Below, piece by piece: positions 54,738 to 63,359 of a stretch of 64,000 nucleotides of DNA (positions are counted from its first letter, which is position 1; each line of letters begins with the position of its first letter). The DNA comes from Permianibacter fluminis (lineage in GTDB: Bacteria > Pseudomonadota > Gammaproteobacteria > Enterobacterales > Permianibacteraceae), in NCBI RefSeq assembly GCF_013179735.1, contig NZ_JABMEG010000001.1, positions 558,001 to 622,000 on the forward strand, given 5' to 3'. Below the pieces are notes generated by a model that did no database searches, was not told where the DNA came from, and saw nothing but the letters and a program-made list of their open reading frames with translations. Both the position numbers and the translations under genes were made by a program.

Positions 54738-57338
54738 ATGCAAGCCACCAACAAGAAGCACAAAAAAGACAAACACACGCTGTACCACGCGATTGCCCTG
54801 GCACTGCTCGGCGCCGGCAGCGCCTACGCCGCCGACGACGCGAAGCCGGTTGATGAAAACGCCGAACGCGTGGAAGTCACCGGCACCCGGTTGAAAGGCG
54901 TCGACATGGAAGGCGCCAGCCCGGTGATCGACATTGATCGGGAAGAATTGGAAAAGCGCGGCTACGACAGCGTCGGCGAATTTCTGAAAGATCTGCCACA
55001 AACCTCCAGTGCTGGCACCTTTTCCGAAGCGGGCGGCATCGCCTCCGGCACCCGCGGTCAACCGGCCGGTTCGGCTGGCGTTTCCTTGCGCGGTTTGGGC
55101 AGCAGCTCGACCCTGGTGCTGATCAACGGCCGCCGGGTTGCGGTTGATTCTTTTACCAATGGCTTTGACTCATTTGTTGACGTCAACAGCATTCCGATGT
55201 CTGCCATTGACCGCATTGAAGTGCTGACCGATGGCGCATCGTCCATCTACGGTTCAGACGCCATTGCGGGCGTAATCAATTTCATTCTTCGCAAAGACTA
55301 TACCGGTCAGGAAATCTCCGTCATGTATGGCGATGACACCGCCAAGGATGATTTCGGCCGCTATAACCTGACCTATGTCGGCGGCTTCGCGACCGAAAAG
55401 AGCAATACCACAGTCGTACTGGACTACTACGATCGCAATGCCTTGATGAACTCGGATCGGCCGATAGACGTAACGCTTTATTCTTCCACCCGCGTCACCA
55501 TTGATGGCGTCGACCATCCGGAACCGTGGTGTGGTGATGATCAAAGCAACGGTGGCACCCGCTGTCGCTATGACTATGTCAGCCAGCGCGCCATCCAGTC
55601 CGATACCGAAAATCTCGGCTTCACGCTCAGCCACACCTATGACTTGGGTGAAGGCAGCGAATTCTTTGCGGAAGTGATGTATCAGCGCAACGAAGGCCAT
55701 GCCTACGAAGCGCCGTCGAGCTTCTCGACCTGGGTGCCTGCTGGCAGCGCAACCATTCCGCAATGGGCGCTCGACATCGATGCGCTGGATGGCAACGCTG
55801 ATGACATTCGCGTTCGCAGTCGCTTCCCGGATTTGCGTACCCAGGAATTTGAAGACACCACTTATCGTGCACTCGCCGGCCTGCGTGGCACGATCGGCAA
55901 CTGGGATTGGGAAAGCGGGCTGGCGATTGGCAAGGCCGAAAGTACCATTCGCCACGTTGCCGGTTTCTACAATATCGATGCCGTCGATGCCGCAGCGGAT
56001 AACGGGACTTTCAATCCCTTCAACCTCGGCCGTGATAACAGCGAAGCCACCCTGGCGAGCTTGCGCGAAACCGCACCACGCACCGGCGAGTCGGAGGTCA
56101 AGACCTGGGATTTCCGCTTCAACGGTGATCTGTTCGCACTGCCGGCCGGCCCGGTCAAAGCAGCGCTCGGCGGTGAGTACCGCACTGAAGACATGTTCGA
56201 CAAACCGTCCGCACTCGCACAGGCCGATGGCATTTACGGGCTCGGCGCCACCGAAGCTGAAGCCGATCGCAAACAATATGCTGTCTATGGCGAGTTCTTG
56301 CTGCCGATGACCAGCAGCGTCGATGTCATTACCGCCTTCCGCTACGACCACTACAGTGACTTTGGCAGTGACGTAAATCCCAAAGTGTCGCTCCGCTGGA
56401 AAGCCACCGAAGATCTGATCTTCCGGGCGTCGTGGAGCACCGGCTTCCGGGCGCCGTCGTTGTCGCAGCTCGGCTCTGGCACCACGCTCGGCAGCAACTT
56501 CATCGATTGCGGTCCGAGCGCAGCTTTTGGCGCGCTATGCGGTACGGTTGGCAACCCGGCCGGCGAGCTGGAATTTGATCAAGAAACGCTGGGCAACACC
56601 GGCCTCGATGCCGAAACCTCGGTAGCGCGTAACGTCGGCGTATCGTGGAATATCACCAACGATCTGCAAGTCACGCTGGATTACTGGCGCTATACCCATG
56701 AAGACATCGTCGATGTCGACGCCAACACCACCTTGCGTCAATGCGTGGATGGCAGCGCGCCGGTCGTGGCCGATCCGGATGACCTGAACGGCGGTTTTGG
56801 TTGTGCAGTCGATGCCAACGGTGACATCTTCTTCCTGCGCACCGGCTTCTTCAACGTCGGCAAGCAGGAAACCGATGGCTACGACGTCAACATCAAGTAC
56901 AAGCTCGACAATTACCGGTTCTTCTTCTCGGCATCCAAGACGCTTTCCTATGAGCGGCAGATCGCGCCGGATCAACCGAACGAAGATTTGCTGGGCCGGC
57001 TGTCTGGTGAGAACGAGATTGGTCGTCCGGAACTGGTCGCCGATTTCGGCGTTGACTGGGCCAGTGACAGCTGGAACTGGTCACTGTCCGGTAACTATAC
57101 CGATGAACTGGGCGATGGCGATTTCCAGTATGACGATCACCCGACCGTTGACGCCTGGCTGGTCTGGAATGCCAGCGTCGGCTACGACTTCAGCGAATCA
57201 AGTCATGTCACGTTTGCGGTCCGCAACCTGACCGACGAGGAGCCGCCGTTTGCGTCGTCGCCGACCTCCGGCTATGCCGCCTCGGTGCATGACTTCTTTG
57301 GTCGTGTTGCATCAGTCCGTTACACACAATCGTTCTAA
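54738..57338 (+). CDS. TonB-dependent receptor
   Basis: 866 residues from ATG 54738 (AGGAG seven bases upstream); the frame is open to 54645 but without need. Signal peptide (IALALLGAGSAYA), then a TonB-box-like stretch (ERVEVTGTRLKG), plug domain (SVGEFLKDLPQTSSAG, VSLRGLGSSSTLVLINGRRV, IERIEVL-type segment IDRIEVLTDGASSIYGSDAIAGVINF) and a large beta-barrel ending in SVRYTQSF with terminal Phe. Active outer-membrane import of peptides, metal chelates or glycans. Position between a cyanophycinase-like and an IadA-like gene suggests beta-aspartyl peptides as ligand. A hairpin follows the stop. Confidence 0.93.
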   Translation: MQATNKKHKKDKHTLYHAIALALLGAGSAYAADDAKPVDENAERVEVTGTRLKGVDMEGASPVIDIDREELEKRGYDSVGEFLKDLPQTSSAGTFSEAGGIASGTRGQPAGSAGVSLRGLGSSSTLVLINGRRVAVDSFTNGFDSFVDVNSIPMSAIDRIEVLTDGASSIYGSDAIAGVINFILRKDYTGQEISVMYGDDTAKDDFGRYNLTYVGGFATEKSNTTVVLDYYDRNALMNSDRPIDVTLYSSTRVTIDGVDHPEPWCGDDQSNGGTRCRYDYVSQRAIQSDTENLGFTLSHTYDLGEGSEFFAEVMYQRNEGHAYEAPSSFSTWVPAGSATIPQWALDIDALDGNADDIRVRSRFPDLRTQEFEDTTYRALAGLRGTIGNWDWESGLAIGKAESTIRHVAGFYNIDAVDAAADNGTFNPFNLGRDNSEATLASLRETAPRTGESEVKTWDFRFNGDLFALPAGPVKAALGGEYRTEDMFDKPSALAQADGIYGLGATEAEADRKQYAVYGEFLLPMTSSVDVITAFRYDHYSDFGSDVNPKVSLRWKATEDLIFRASWSTGFRAPSLSQLGSGTTLGSNFIDCGPSAAFGALCGTVGNPAGELEFDQETLGNTGLDAETSVARNVGVSWNITNDLQVTLDYWRYTHEDIVDVDANTTLRQCVDGSAPVVADPDDLNGGFGCAVDANGDIFFLRTGFFNVGKQETDGYDVNIKYKLDNYRFFFSASKTLSYERQIAPDQPNEDLLGRLSGENEIGRPELVADFGVDWASDSWNWSLSGNYTDELGDGDFQYDDHPTVDAWLVWNASVGYDFSESSHVTFAVRNLTDEEPPFASSPTSGYAASVHDFFGRVASVRYTQSF

Positions 57339-57350
57339 AGCGATCTGGTG

Positions 57351-57380
57351 CGTCATGACAGCGTTTCGGCTGTCATGACG
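57351..57380 (+). terminator. Perfect 12-bp hairpin after the TonB receptor gene
   Basis: CGTCATGACAGC (57351-57362) and GCTGTCATGACG (57369-57380) pair perfectly around GTTTCG, 12 bases after the stop. No T-run follows, so it may set partial readthrough into the transporter gene. Further on, a smaller hairpin (GTCAC/GTGAC near 57541-57556) precedes the transporter start. Confidence 0.65.
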
Positions 57381-57569
57381 TCAGCGCTCCTGGCGTTGTC
57401 ACGGCGTGGCATTGATTCGTTGAGGCGTTGCTTGGGTGTGGCCTGTTGTAACAGACAAGTCGCCCGTGACATTTATCCCGTATGGGACCGGGTCTGCGTC
57501 GCCACCTCCAAAAGGCGTGCGCAAACCCGGTTATTTTTCCGTCACGACTATGGTGACGCGGAGTAGAAC

Positions 57570-59006
57570 ATGCAGAACCCGAACGCGGTATCCACCTGGC
57601 GCATGCCGGACACCTTGTTGATCGTCTTTGCGGTGTTACTGCTGGCAGCGCTGATGACGGTGTTGATCCCGCGCGGCCAGTTTCAGGTTGCGCCCAGCGC
57701 GACCTCCAGCAAACCGGTGGTGGTGCCCGGCTCCTTTCATTACAGCGATGACGGTCACGCCCAAGGCGTGGCGATTTTTTCCGGTAACGAACAGCCGGGC
57801 GTCCTGAATGCCCTGTTCGACGGTCTCACCTCCGGCACCAAGCATGGCGCCGCGATCGGCGTGGTGATGTTCATCCTGATTGTCGGTGGTGCTTTCGGCA
57901 TCATTCTGAAGACCGGTGCGATGGATGAAGCCTTCAAGCGACTGGCTTGCAGCATGCGCAGTTACGGTTGGGTGTTGTTGCCGGTGTTCATGTTTTTCTT
58001 TTCCTTTGGCGGCGCCGTGTTCGGCATGGGTGAAGAGGCGATGGCATTCGCTGTGTTTATCATTCCCTTGATGCGAACACTGGGCTTTGATGCCGTCACC
58101 GGCGTGCTGATTACCTACGGCGCCACCCAAGTCGGGTTTGCCACGTCGTGGATGAATCCGTTCTCGGTGGTGATCGCACAGGGCGTTGCCGGGTTGCCGG
58201 TGATGTCAGGCACCGGTTTTCGCTTTGTCATGTGGCTGGTTTTTACTGTGGTGTTCATGGCCTGGGTGCTGCGTTATGCACTGCGCCACCGGGATCAATC
58301 AGTCACCGCCAACGTCGACATCGAACATGCGTTCAACAGTCGGCATGGCCTGATTCTTTTGGTTTTCGTACTCGGCATGTGCTGGGTGGTCTGGGGCGTG
58401 ACCGCGCACGGTTATTATCTGCGCGAAATCGCCACCCAGTTTCTCGCCATTGCGCTGCTTTGCGCGGTCATTGCCCGGTTTGGCAAGTTGCCCGGCTGCA
58501 GCGCCAATGAACTGGCCGAAGCGTTCAAAACCGGTGCGGCGCAATTGCTGCCGGCCGCCATCGTGGTCGGCATTGCTCAGGGCATCATGATTCTGCTTGG
58601 CGGCGTGGACCCGACCCAGCCGAGTGTCGTCAACACCATGTTGCAAGCTGCTGCCGATCTCATTGGCGATGCCCCGAGCTGGCTCGCTGCACAAGGCATG
58701 CTGGTGTTCCAGTCGGTGTTCAATTTCTTTGTCACGTCCGGCTCGGCGCAAGCGGCGCTGACCATGCCGCTGATGGCGCCGCTCGCCGATCTGGTCGGTG
58801 TCAGCCGCCAGACTGCCGTGCTGGCCTTTCAACTCGGCGATGGCCTGGCCCATCTGATTTACCCAACCTCGGCCGCATTGATGGGCACGTTGGCCGTGGC
58901 AAAAGTACCGTTTGTGCAATGGCTGCGCACGATTTGGTCCTTGCAGTTGCTGATGGCTGCATTGAGCCTGATGGCGGTTGCAGTGGCCGTGCTGACTCGT
59001 TTTTAG
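57570..59006 (+). CDS. YfcC/DcuC-family carboxylate or peptide transporter
   Basis: 478 residues from ATG 57570 (GCGGAG upstream). About twelve membrane helices. The start (NAVSTWRMPDTLLIVFAVLLLAALMTVLIPRGQF) and FSFGGAVFGMGEEAMAF, GFATSWMNPFSVVIAQGVAGLP and SGSAQAALTMPLMAPLADLVGV are YfcC-type landmarks (C4-dicarboxylate anaerobic carrier superfamily). Members move dicarboxylates, basic amino acids or peptides. The downstream IadA-like gene suggests import of beta-aspartyl dipeptides. Confidence 0.9.
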   Translation: MQNPNAVSTWRMPDTLLIVFAVLLLAALMTVLIPRGQFQVAPSATSSKPVVVPGSFHYSDDGHAQGVAIFSGNEQPGVLNALFDGLTSGTKHGAAIGVVMFILIVGGAFGIILKTGAMDEAFKRLACSMRSYGWVLLPVFMFFFSFGGAVFGMGEEAMAFAVFIIPLMRTLGFDAVTGVLITYGATQVGFATSWMNPFSVVIAQGVAGLPVMSGTGFRFVMWLVFTVVFMAWVLRYALRHRDQSVTANVDIEHAFNSRHGLILLVFVLGMCWVVWGVTAHGYYLREIATQFLAIALLCAVIARFGKLPGCSANELAEAFKTGAAQLLPAAIVVGIAQGIMILLGGVDPTQPSVVNTMLQAAADLIGDAPSWLAAQGMLVFQSVFNFFVTSGSAQAALTMPLMAPLADLVGVSRQTAVLAFQLGDGLAHLIYPTSAALMGTLAVAKVPFVQWLRTIWSLQLLMAALSLMAVAVAVLTRF

Positions 59007-59136
59007 CGACGGTTGCTCGCTTCAACTGGTTGTGTAAGCAGTAGTAAGCATCCCTTTCGAATTGACCCTGACAAACGGCCGCTGCTGGCTGGCGGTCAGT
59101 GCTGGCGCACACCTTGCGCCTGAGAAGACTTAGATT

Positions 59137-60303
59137 GTGATAACGCTGATTAAGAATGCCGATGTGTATGCCCCGGACGCACTCGGGCGCAACGATATCC
59201 TGCTCGCCGGTGAACGCATTGCCCGCATCGCGCCGCAGATTGAACTGAGCGGCAACGATGTCACGGTGGTCGATGGCAGCATGCTGATTGCAACGCCGGG
59301 GCTGGTCGATTCGCTGGTGCACATCATCGGTGGCGGCGGTGAAGGCGGTTTTCGTACTCGCACGCCGGAACTTGATTTTGTCGATGCCGCCCTGGCGGGT
59401 GTCACCACGCTGGTCGGCGTGCTTGGCACCGATGCGGTAACCCGCACTCTGACCAATCTGCTGGCAAAAGCCAGCGCCCTGACCGAAGAGGGCCTGAGCT
59501 GTTATTGCCATACCGGCTCGTATCAGATTCCGGTCAAGACGCTGTTTGATTCGGTGCAGGAAGATCTGATTCTGATCGACAAATTCATCGGCGTGGGTGA
59601 AGTCGCCATCGCCGATCACCGCTCCTCACAGCCGACGTTGAATGAGCTGAAGAAACTGGCGGCCGAAGCGCGCGTTGGCGGCATGCTGGCCGGTAAAGGT
59701 GGCATTGTCAGTGTGCATGTCGGTGATGCGCCGGAGGGCTTGAGCCTGATCGAAAAACTGGTTGCCGAGAGCGACATTCCGATCACGCAATTCCTGCCGA
59801 CCCACATCAATCGCAATCAACGGTTGTTTGTCACCGCGCTCGATTACGCCCGCCATGGCGGTTACATCGACTTCACCACCAGCACCACACCGGAGCTACT
59901 CGCCCAAGGCGAAGTGAAATGCTCGCGCGGTTTGAAAGAAGCGCTGGACGCCGGTGTGCCGGTGAGCCAGATCACGTTTTCATCAGATGCGAATGCCTCG
60001 CTGCCGCGCTTTGATGCCGCCGGTCATTTTGCCGGGCTCGGCATCGGCCGTATTGGCAGCTTGCTGGGCGAAGTGCGTGACGCCGTGTTGCACGAACAGG
60101 TGGCGCTGGCCGACGCGCTCAGCGTGGTCAGTCGCAATCCGGCGCGGGCCCTGCGCTTGTCGCAGAAGGGCACGCTGGCCGCTGGCATGGATGCCGATCT
60201 GCTGCTGCTCAACAGCCGCCTGCAGGTGCATTCGGTTTGGGCACGCGGGCGCCTGCTGGTCAACAAAGGCGAGTTGGCCGTGCAGCCGCTGCTGGCCGAT
60301 TGA
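59137..60303 (+). CDS. iadA: IadA-like isoaspartyl dipeptidase, altered metal site
   Basis: 388 residues from GTG 59137, cytoplasmic. IadA blocks align over the length: HIIGGGGEGGF, GVLGTDA, DHRSSQP, KGGIVSVHVGD, FLPTHINRN and SSDANAS. Retained ligands: His62, His194, His223, Asp284. The first His of HxH is Leu60 (DSLVH where E. coli has DQHVH), and Glu155 stands where E. coli has the carboxylated Lys162. Substrate-contact residues (Glu in GGGGE, the Thr of GTD, the Tyr of TGSY, Arg162, Arg226) are kept. It should cleave beta-aspartyl dipeptides unless the metal changes altered chemistry. It follows the transporter gene by 130 bases. Confidence 0.85.
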   Translation: MITLIKNADVYAPDALGRNDILLAGERIARIAPQIELSGNDVTVVDGSMLIATPGLVDSLVHIIGGGGEGGFRTRTPELDFVDAALAGVTTLVGVLGTDAVTRTLTNLLAKASALTEEGLSCYCHTGSYQIPVKTLFDSVQEDLILIDKFIGVGEVAIADHRSSQPTLNELKKLAAEARVGGMLAGKGGIVSVHVGDAPEGLSLIEKLVAESDIPITQFLPTHINRNQRLFVTALDYARHGGYIDFTTSTTPELLAQGEVKCSRGLKEALDAGVPVSQITFSSDANASLPRFDAAGHFAGLGIGRIGSLLGEVRDAVLHEQVALADALSVVSRNPARALRLSQKGTLAAGMDADLLLLNSRLQVHSVWARGRLLVNKGELAVQPLLAD

Positions 60304-60396
60304 GCCTGCAGCTTGTCAACCAATCGGCGGAGGCCTCGTTGAAGGAGACAAGCGCATCGCGCGCTCACTCATTCACCCGAGGCCAAGGAGCCGATC

Positions 60397-61371
60397 ATGA
60401 AATCTGCAATGACCCTGACAGCATTGGCGGTGCTGATGGCCGCCAGCATCAACAGCGCCGATGCCGGCGAGCGGGGCCTGCGCGTTGGCGGCGCCGCCAA
60501 CGCTGGCGCTGCCGCGCAGCTGCATCGCAACCGTGGCAACAACCCGCAAGCGACCGAGTTGCACCGGACCACCAACGTCACGCTGGCAAACGGCCAGCAA
60601 GCCAGCCGCACGGTTGATGCCAGTGTCGACCGCGACAATCACAGCTACAGCCGCGAGGTCACCGGCACCACCCGCGCCGGTGTTGATTACACCGTCAACG
60701 TCAGCGGCAGCCGTGATCCGGAAACCGGCAGCTTCCAGCGCACGATTGCGCGCAGCAACAGCGCCGGCCAGAGCGCCACCACCGTCGTTACCGGCCAACG
60801 TACCGAAGACGGTGTGGTTCGCGATCGCACCACGACGCTCGCCGATGGCCGCAGCGCCAGCGCACACACCGAAGTCGTGCACGACAATGGCATCCGCACC
60901 GTGACGACGACCGGCAACACGCTGCAAGGCGAGGCATTCAGCCGCACGGCCACCACCACGCGCACGGACAGCGGCGTGATTCGCGATGTCAATGCGAGCG
61001 GCCCGAACGGTGAGCGCAGCCGTCACGACGAAGTGATTCGTGATGCCGCCACCGGCACCGTCAGTCGCACCAGCTCCGGCGCCAATGCCGCCGGCGAGTG
61101 GACCGCCAGCGCCGTCACCACCCGCAGCGATGACGGCTTTGTTCGCGATGCCAGCCGCACCACTGCCAACGGCCAAACCGTCAGCCAACACGGCGAACTG
61201 GTGCGCAATGACGATGGCAGCTGGCTGCGCACGCAAACCACGACCGCTGCCAATGGTGGCACCCGCACGGTGACCGTTAACGGCAGCGTTGATGCCGAAA
61301 CCGGTGCCCGCAATCGGGACGTCACGGTCGAGCGTAATCCGGCACCGGCCCCGGCCGAGCCGACCCCGTAA
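60397..61371 (+). CDS. Secreted Thr/Ser-rich repeat protein
   Basis: 324 residues, AAGGAG upstream of the ATG. Signal peptide (LTALAVLMAASINSADAG). The mature part is a degenerate tandem repeat with units around TxTRTDxGVxRDxxxTxANG (for example GVVRDRTTTLADG, GVIRDVNASGPNG, GFVRDASRTTANG), hydrophilic and beta-prone. The end is Ala/Pro-rich. It is probably an extracellular or surface protein of unknown role. It ends in a good terminator. Confidence 0.72.
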   Translation: MKSAMTLTALAVLMAASINSADAGERGLRVGGAANAGAAAQLHRNRGNNPQATELHRTTNVTLANGQQASRTVDASVDRDNHSYSREVTGTTRAGVDYTVNVSGSRDPETGSFQRTIARSNSAGQSATTVVTGQRTEDGVVRDRTTTLADGRSASAHTEVVHDNGIRTVTTTGNTLQGEAFSRTATTTRTDSGVIRDVNASGPNGERSRHDEVIRDAATGTVSRTSSGANAAGEWTASAVTTRSDDGFVRDASRTTANGQTVSQHGELVRNDDGSWLRTQTTTAANGGTRTVTVNGSVDAETGARNRDVTVERNPAPAPAEPTP

Positions 61372-61494
61372 GCCCAGGGCGACTTTGCTTTTTGTCAGCG
61401 ACTGGCTTGTCTACACAACTGAGATTCCCGGCCCGCTCGTTTTCGAACCTCACTTCATCGAACCACACTTTACCGAACCAGACGACTCAGCCCG

Positions 61495-61522
61495 CCCGCC
61501 GAACCCGGCGGGTCTTTTTTTT
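61495..61522 (+). terminator. Rho-independent terminator
   Basis: CCCGCC (61495-61500) pairs with GGCGGG (61507-61512) around GAACCC, followed by TC and a run of eight T. It ends the repeat-protein transcript. Confidence 0.85.
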
Positions 61523-61611
61523 GCCGCGCTTATTCGCGCTCCGTTTAATTTGGCCCCGGGCAATTTTCTGTTGCTGGGCCACACTGGGTATGGGCCTTTC
61601 GGAGCATCGAC

Positions 61612-63351
61612 ATGAACGCTGTACCCAATCCGCCGATTCCGGTCATTCAGAACATGGCTGCGTTGCGCGAATACCTGTTGCTGTATCGCGGTCGTCATCA
61701 TTGGCGACTCGGTGAGTACCTGGTCTCGACCGGTCAGCTGCATCACGACCATGTCGAACATGCGCTGTCCGAACAACGGCAACGCCCGAGTGAAAAGCTC
61801 GGTGAAATTCTGGTACGGCACAACCAGCTCAGTGCGGAATCCCTAAAGCACGCGCTGTACACGCTGATGGGCGTGCCGACCATTGATCTCGACAACCTGC
61901 CGCTGCAGTCGGACGCCTTGCAGCGGCTGCCGGCCACGGTGACCCGGCGGCTGGAATTGCTGCCGGTGCTGCTCGACGGCGATGAGCTGGTGGTGGCCTG
62001 TCACCGCTTGCCATCGCCGGAAGAAATTGCCGAAGTGGAATTCGCTGCGCGGATGCCGGTGCATTTTGTCCTGACCGCTGCCGGGCCGCTGCGCGATGCG
62101 CTGTTCCGTCATTACGAGGCGGTACTGGAACAGGACAACAACGGCTTCAGCACCGAGAACGGCGCTCCGGTGACGCTGTCGCTGGAAGAAGAACGGCAAG
62201 CCAATCGACCGCCGATTATCCAGCTGGGAAATTCCATCTTGCAGGACGCCATCGACCAACGCGCATCCGACATTCACTTGCGGCCTGAGCGCGACAGCGT
62301 GGAGCTTATCTATCGCGTCGATGGCTCGATGGTGCCGGTGCAGCAACTGAAGCGCGCGCTGCTGTCGGCGGTGGTCAGTCGGCTGAAGATTCTGGCCAAG
62401 CTCAACATCGCCGAGCACCGGGTGCCACAGGATGGCCATATTCAGGTCATGTACCAGAAACAGTCGATCGATTTTCGCTTGTCGATCATTCCGACGGTCT
62501 GGGGCGAGAGCGTGGTGCTGCGCATCCTGAACAAACAGCAGGGTTTGCGCACGCTGGCGCAAATCGGCCTTGATCCGAAGGATCAGGAAACGCTGCAGAA
62601 TCTGCTCGTGCGTGGCAGCGGCATCCTGCTGGTGACCGGCCCGACCGGCTCCGGCAAGACCACGACGCTGTACGCCGCGCTGCAGGAAATCGCCAAACGC
62701 GCGCTGAACATCATCACCGTTGAAGACCCGGTCGAATACGAACTGCCGGGCATGCGCCAGATTCAGTTGCTTGACGCCATCGGCTTTGGTTTTCCACGCA
62801 CCTTGCGCCATATCCTGCGCCATGATCCGGATGTGATCATGATCGGCGAAATGCGCGACGAAGAGACCTGCCGCATCGCGCTGGAAAGCGCCCTGACCGG
62901 CCATCTGGTGTTGTCGACGCTGCACACCAACGATGCGCCCGGCGCGATCATCCGCTTGAAAGAGATGGGCATGTCGCCATATTTGATCCGCTCATCCGTG
63001 ATCGGCGTGCTGGCGCAGCGGCTGGTTCGGATCAATTGCCCGCACTGTCGGCAGCCGGAAAACGTCAGCCCGAGTTTGCGTGCACTGTTTGGCTTTGCCG
63101 ACAATGAGGTGTTTTATGCCGGCGCCGGTTGCCGCCATTGTCACCACACCGGTTTTGCTGGGCGCAAGGCGATCTACGAACTGTTTGAATTGACCGAGGC
63201 CGTGCAAACCAGACTCAACAAGATTTTGTCGGCCACCGAGTTGCGCGCGCTGGCGTTGGAAGCTGGCATGCGGCCGATGTTCCAGCACGGCTTGAGTTTT
63301 GCCCGCACCGGCGAATTGTCGCTGCTGGAGTTGTATGGCGCCTGTTACTAG
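61612..63351 (+). CDS. GspE/PilB-family secretion or pilus ATPase
   Basis: 579 residues. The N-terminal domain of about 150 residues is the MshE/PilB-type N-domain (RLGEYLVSTGQL; KLGEILVRHNQL), which binds cyclic di-GMP in MshE. Then come DIHLRPER, Walker A GPTGSGKTTT (343-352), Asp box (NIITVEDPVEY), Walker B (VIMIGEMRDEET) and His box (LSTLHTNDA). The zinc tetracysteine is CPHC with CRHC. It drives assembly of a type II secretion or type IV pilus-like machine; no pilus genes adjoin. Cyclic di-GMP control by the GGDEF enzymes here is plausible. Confidence 0.92.
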   Translation: MNAVPNPPIPVIQNMAALREYLLLYRGRHHWRLGEYLVSTGQLHHDHVEHALSEQRQRPSEKLGEILVRHNQLSAESLKHALYTLMGVPTIDLDNLPLQSDALQRLPATVTRRLELLPVLLDGDELVVACHRLPSPEEIAEVEFAARMPVHFVLTAAGPLRDALFRHYEAVLEQDNNGFSTENGAPVTLSLEEERQANRPPIIQLGNSILQDAIDQRASDIHLRPERDSVELIYRVDGSMVPVQQLKRALLSAVVSRLKILAKLNIAEHRVPQDGHIQVMYQKQSIDFRLSIIPTVWGESVVLRILNKQQGLRTLAQIGLDPKDQETLQNLLVRGSGILLVTGPTGSGKTTTLYAALQEIAKRALNIITVEDPVEYELPGMRQIQLLDAIGFGFPRTLRHILRHDPDVIMIGEMRDEETCRIALESALTGHLVLSTLHTNDAPGAIIRLKEMGMSPYLIRSSVIGVLAQRLVRINCPHCRQPENVSPSLRALFGFADNEVFYAGAGCRHCHHTGFAGRKAIYELFELTEAVQTRLNKILSATELRALALEAGMRPMFQHGLSFARTGELSLLELYGACY

Positions 63352-63359
63352 ACCTGATG

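Noticed and set aside
55254-56351. Minus-strand open frame of 365 codons
   Set aside because: Antisense to the TonB receptor; no recognisable features.
57381-57569. Possible riboswitch before the YfcC-type transporter
   Set aside because: Some pairing around GACCGGGT and AACCCGG is seen, but no known riboswitch core could be matched.
61843-62925. Minus-strand open frame of 360 codons
   Set aside because: Antisense to the GspE-like ATPase, which has full motif support.
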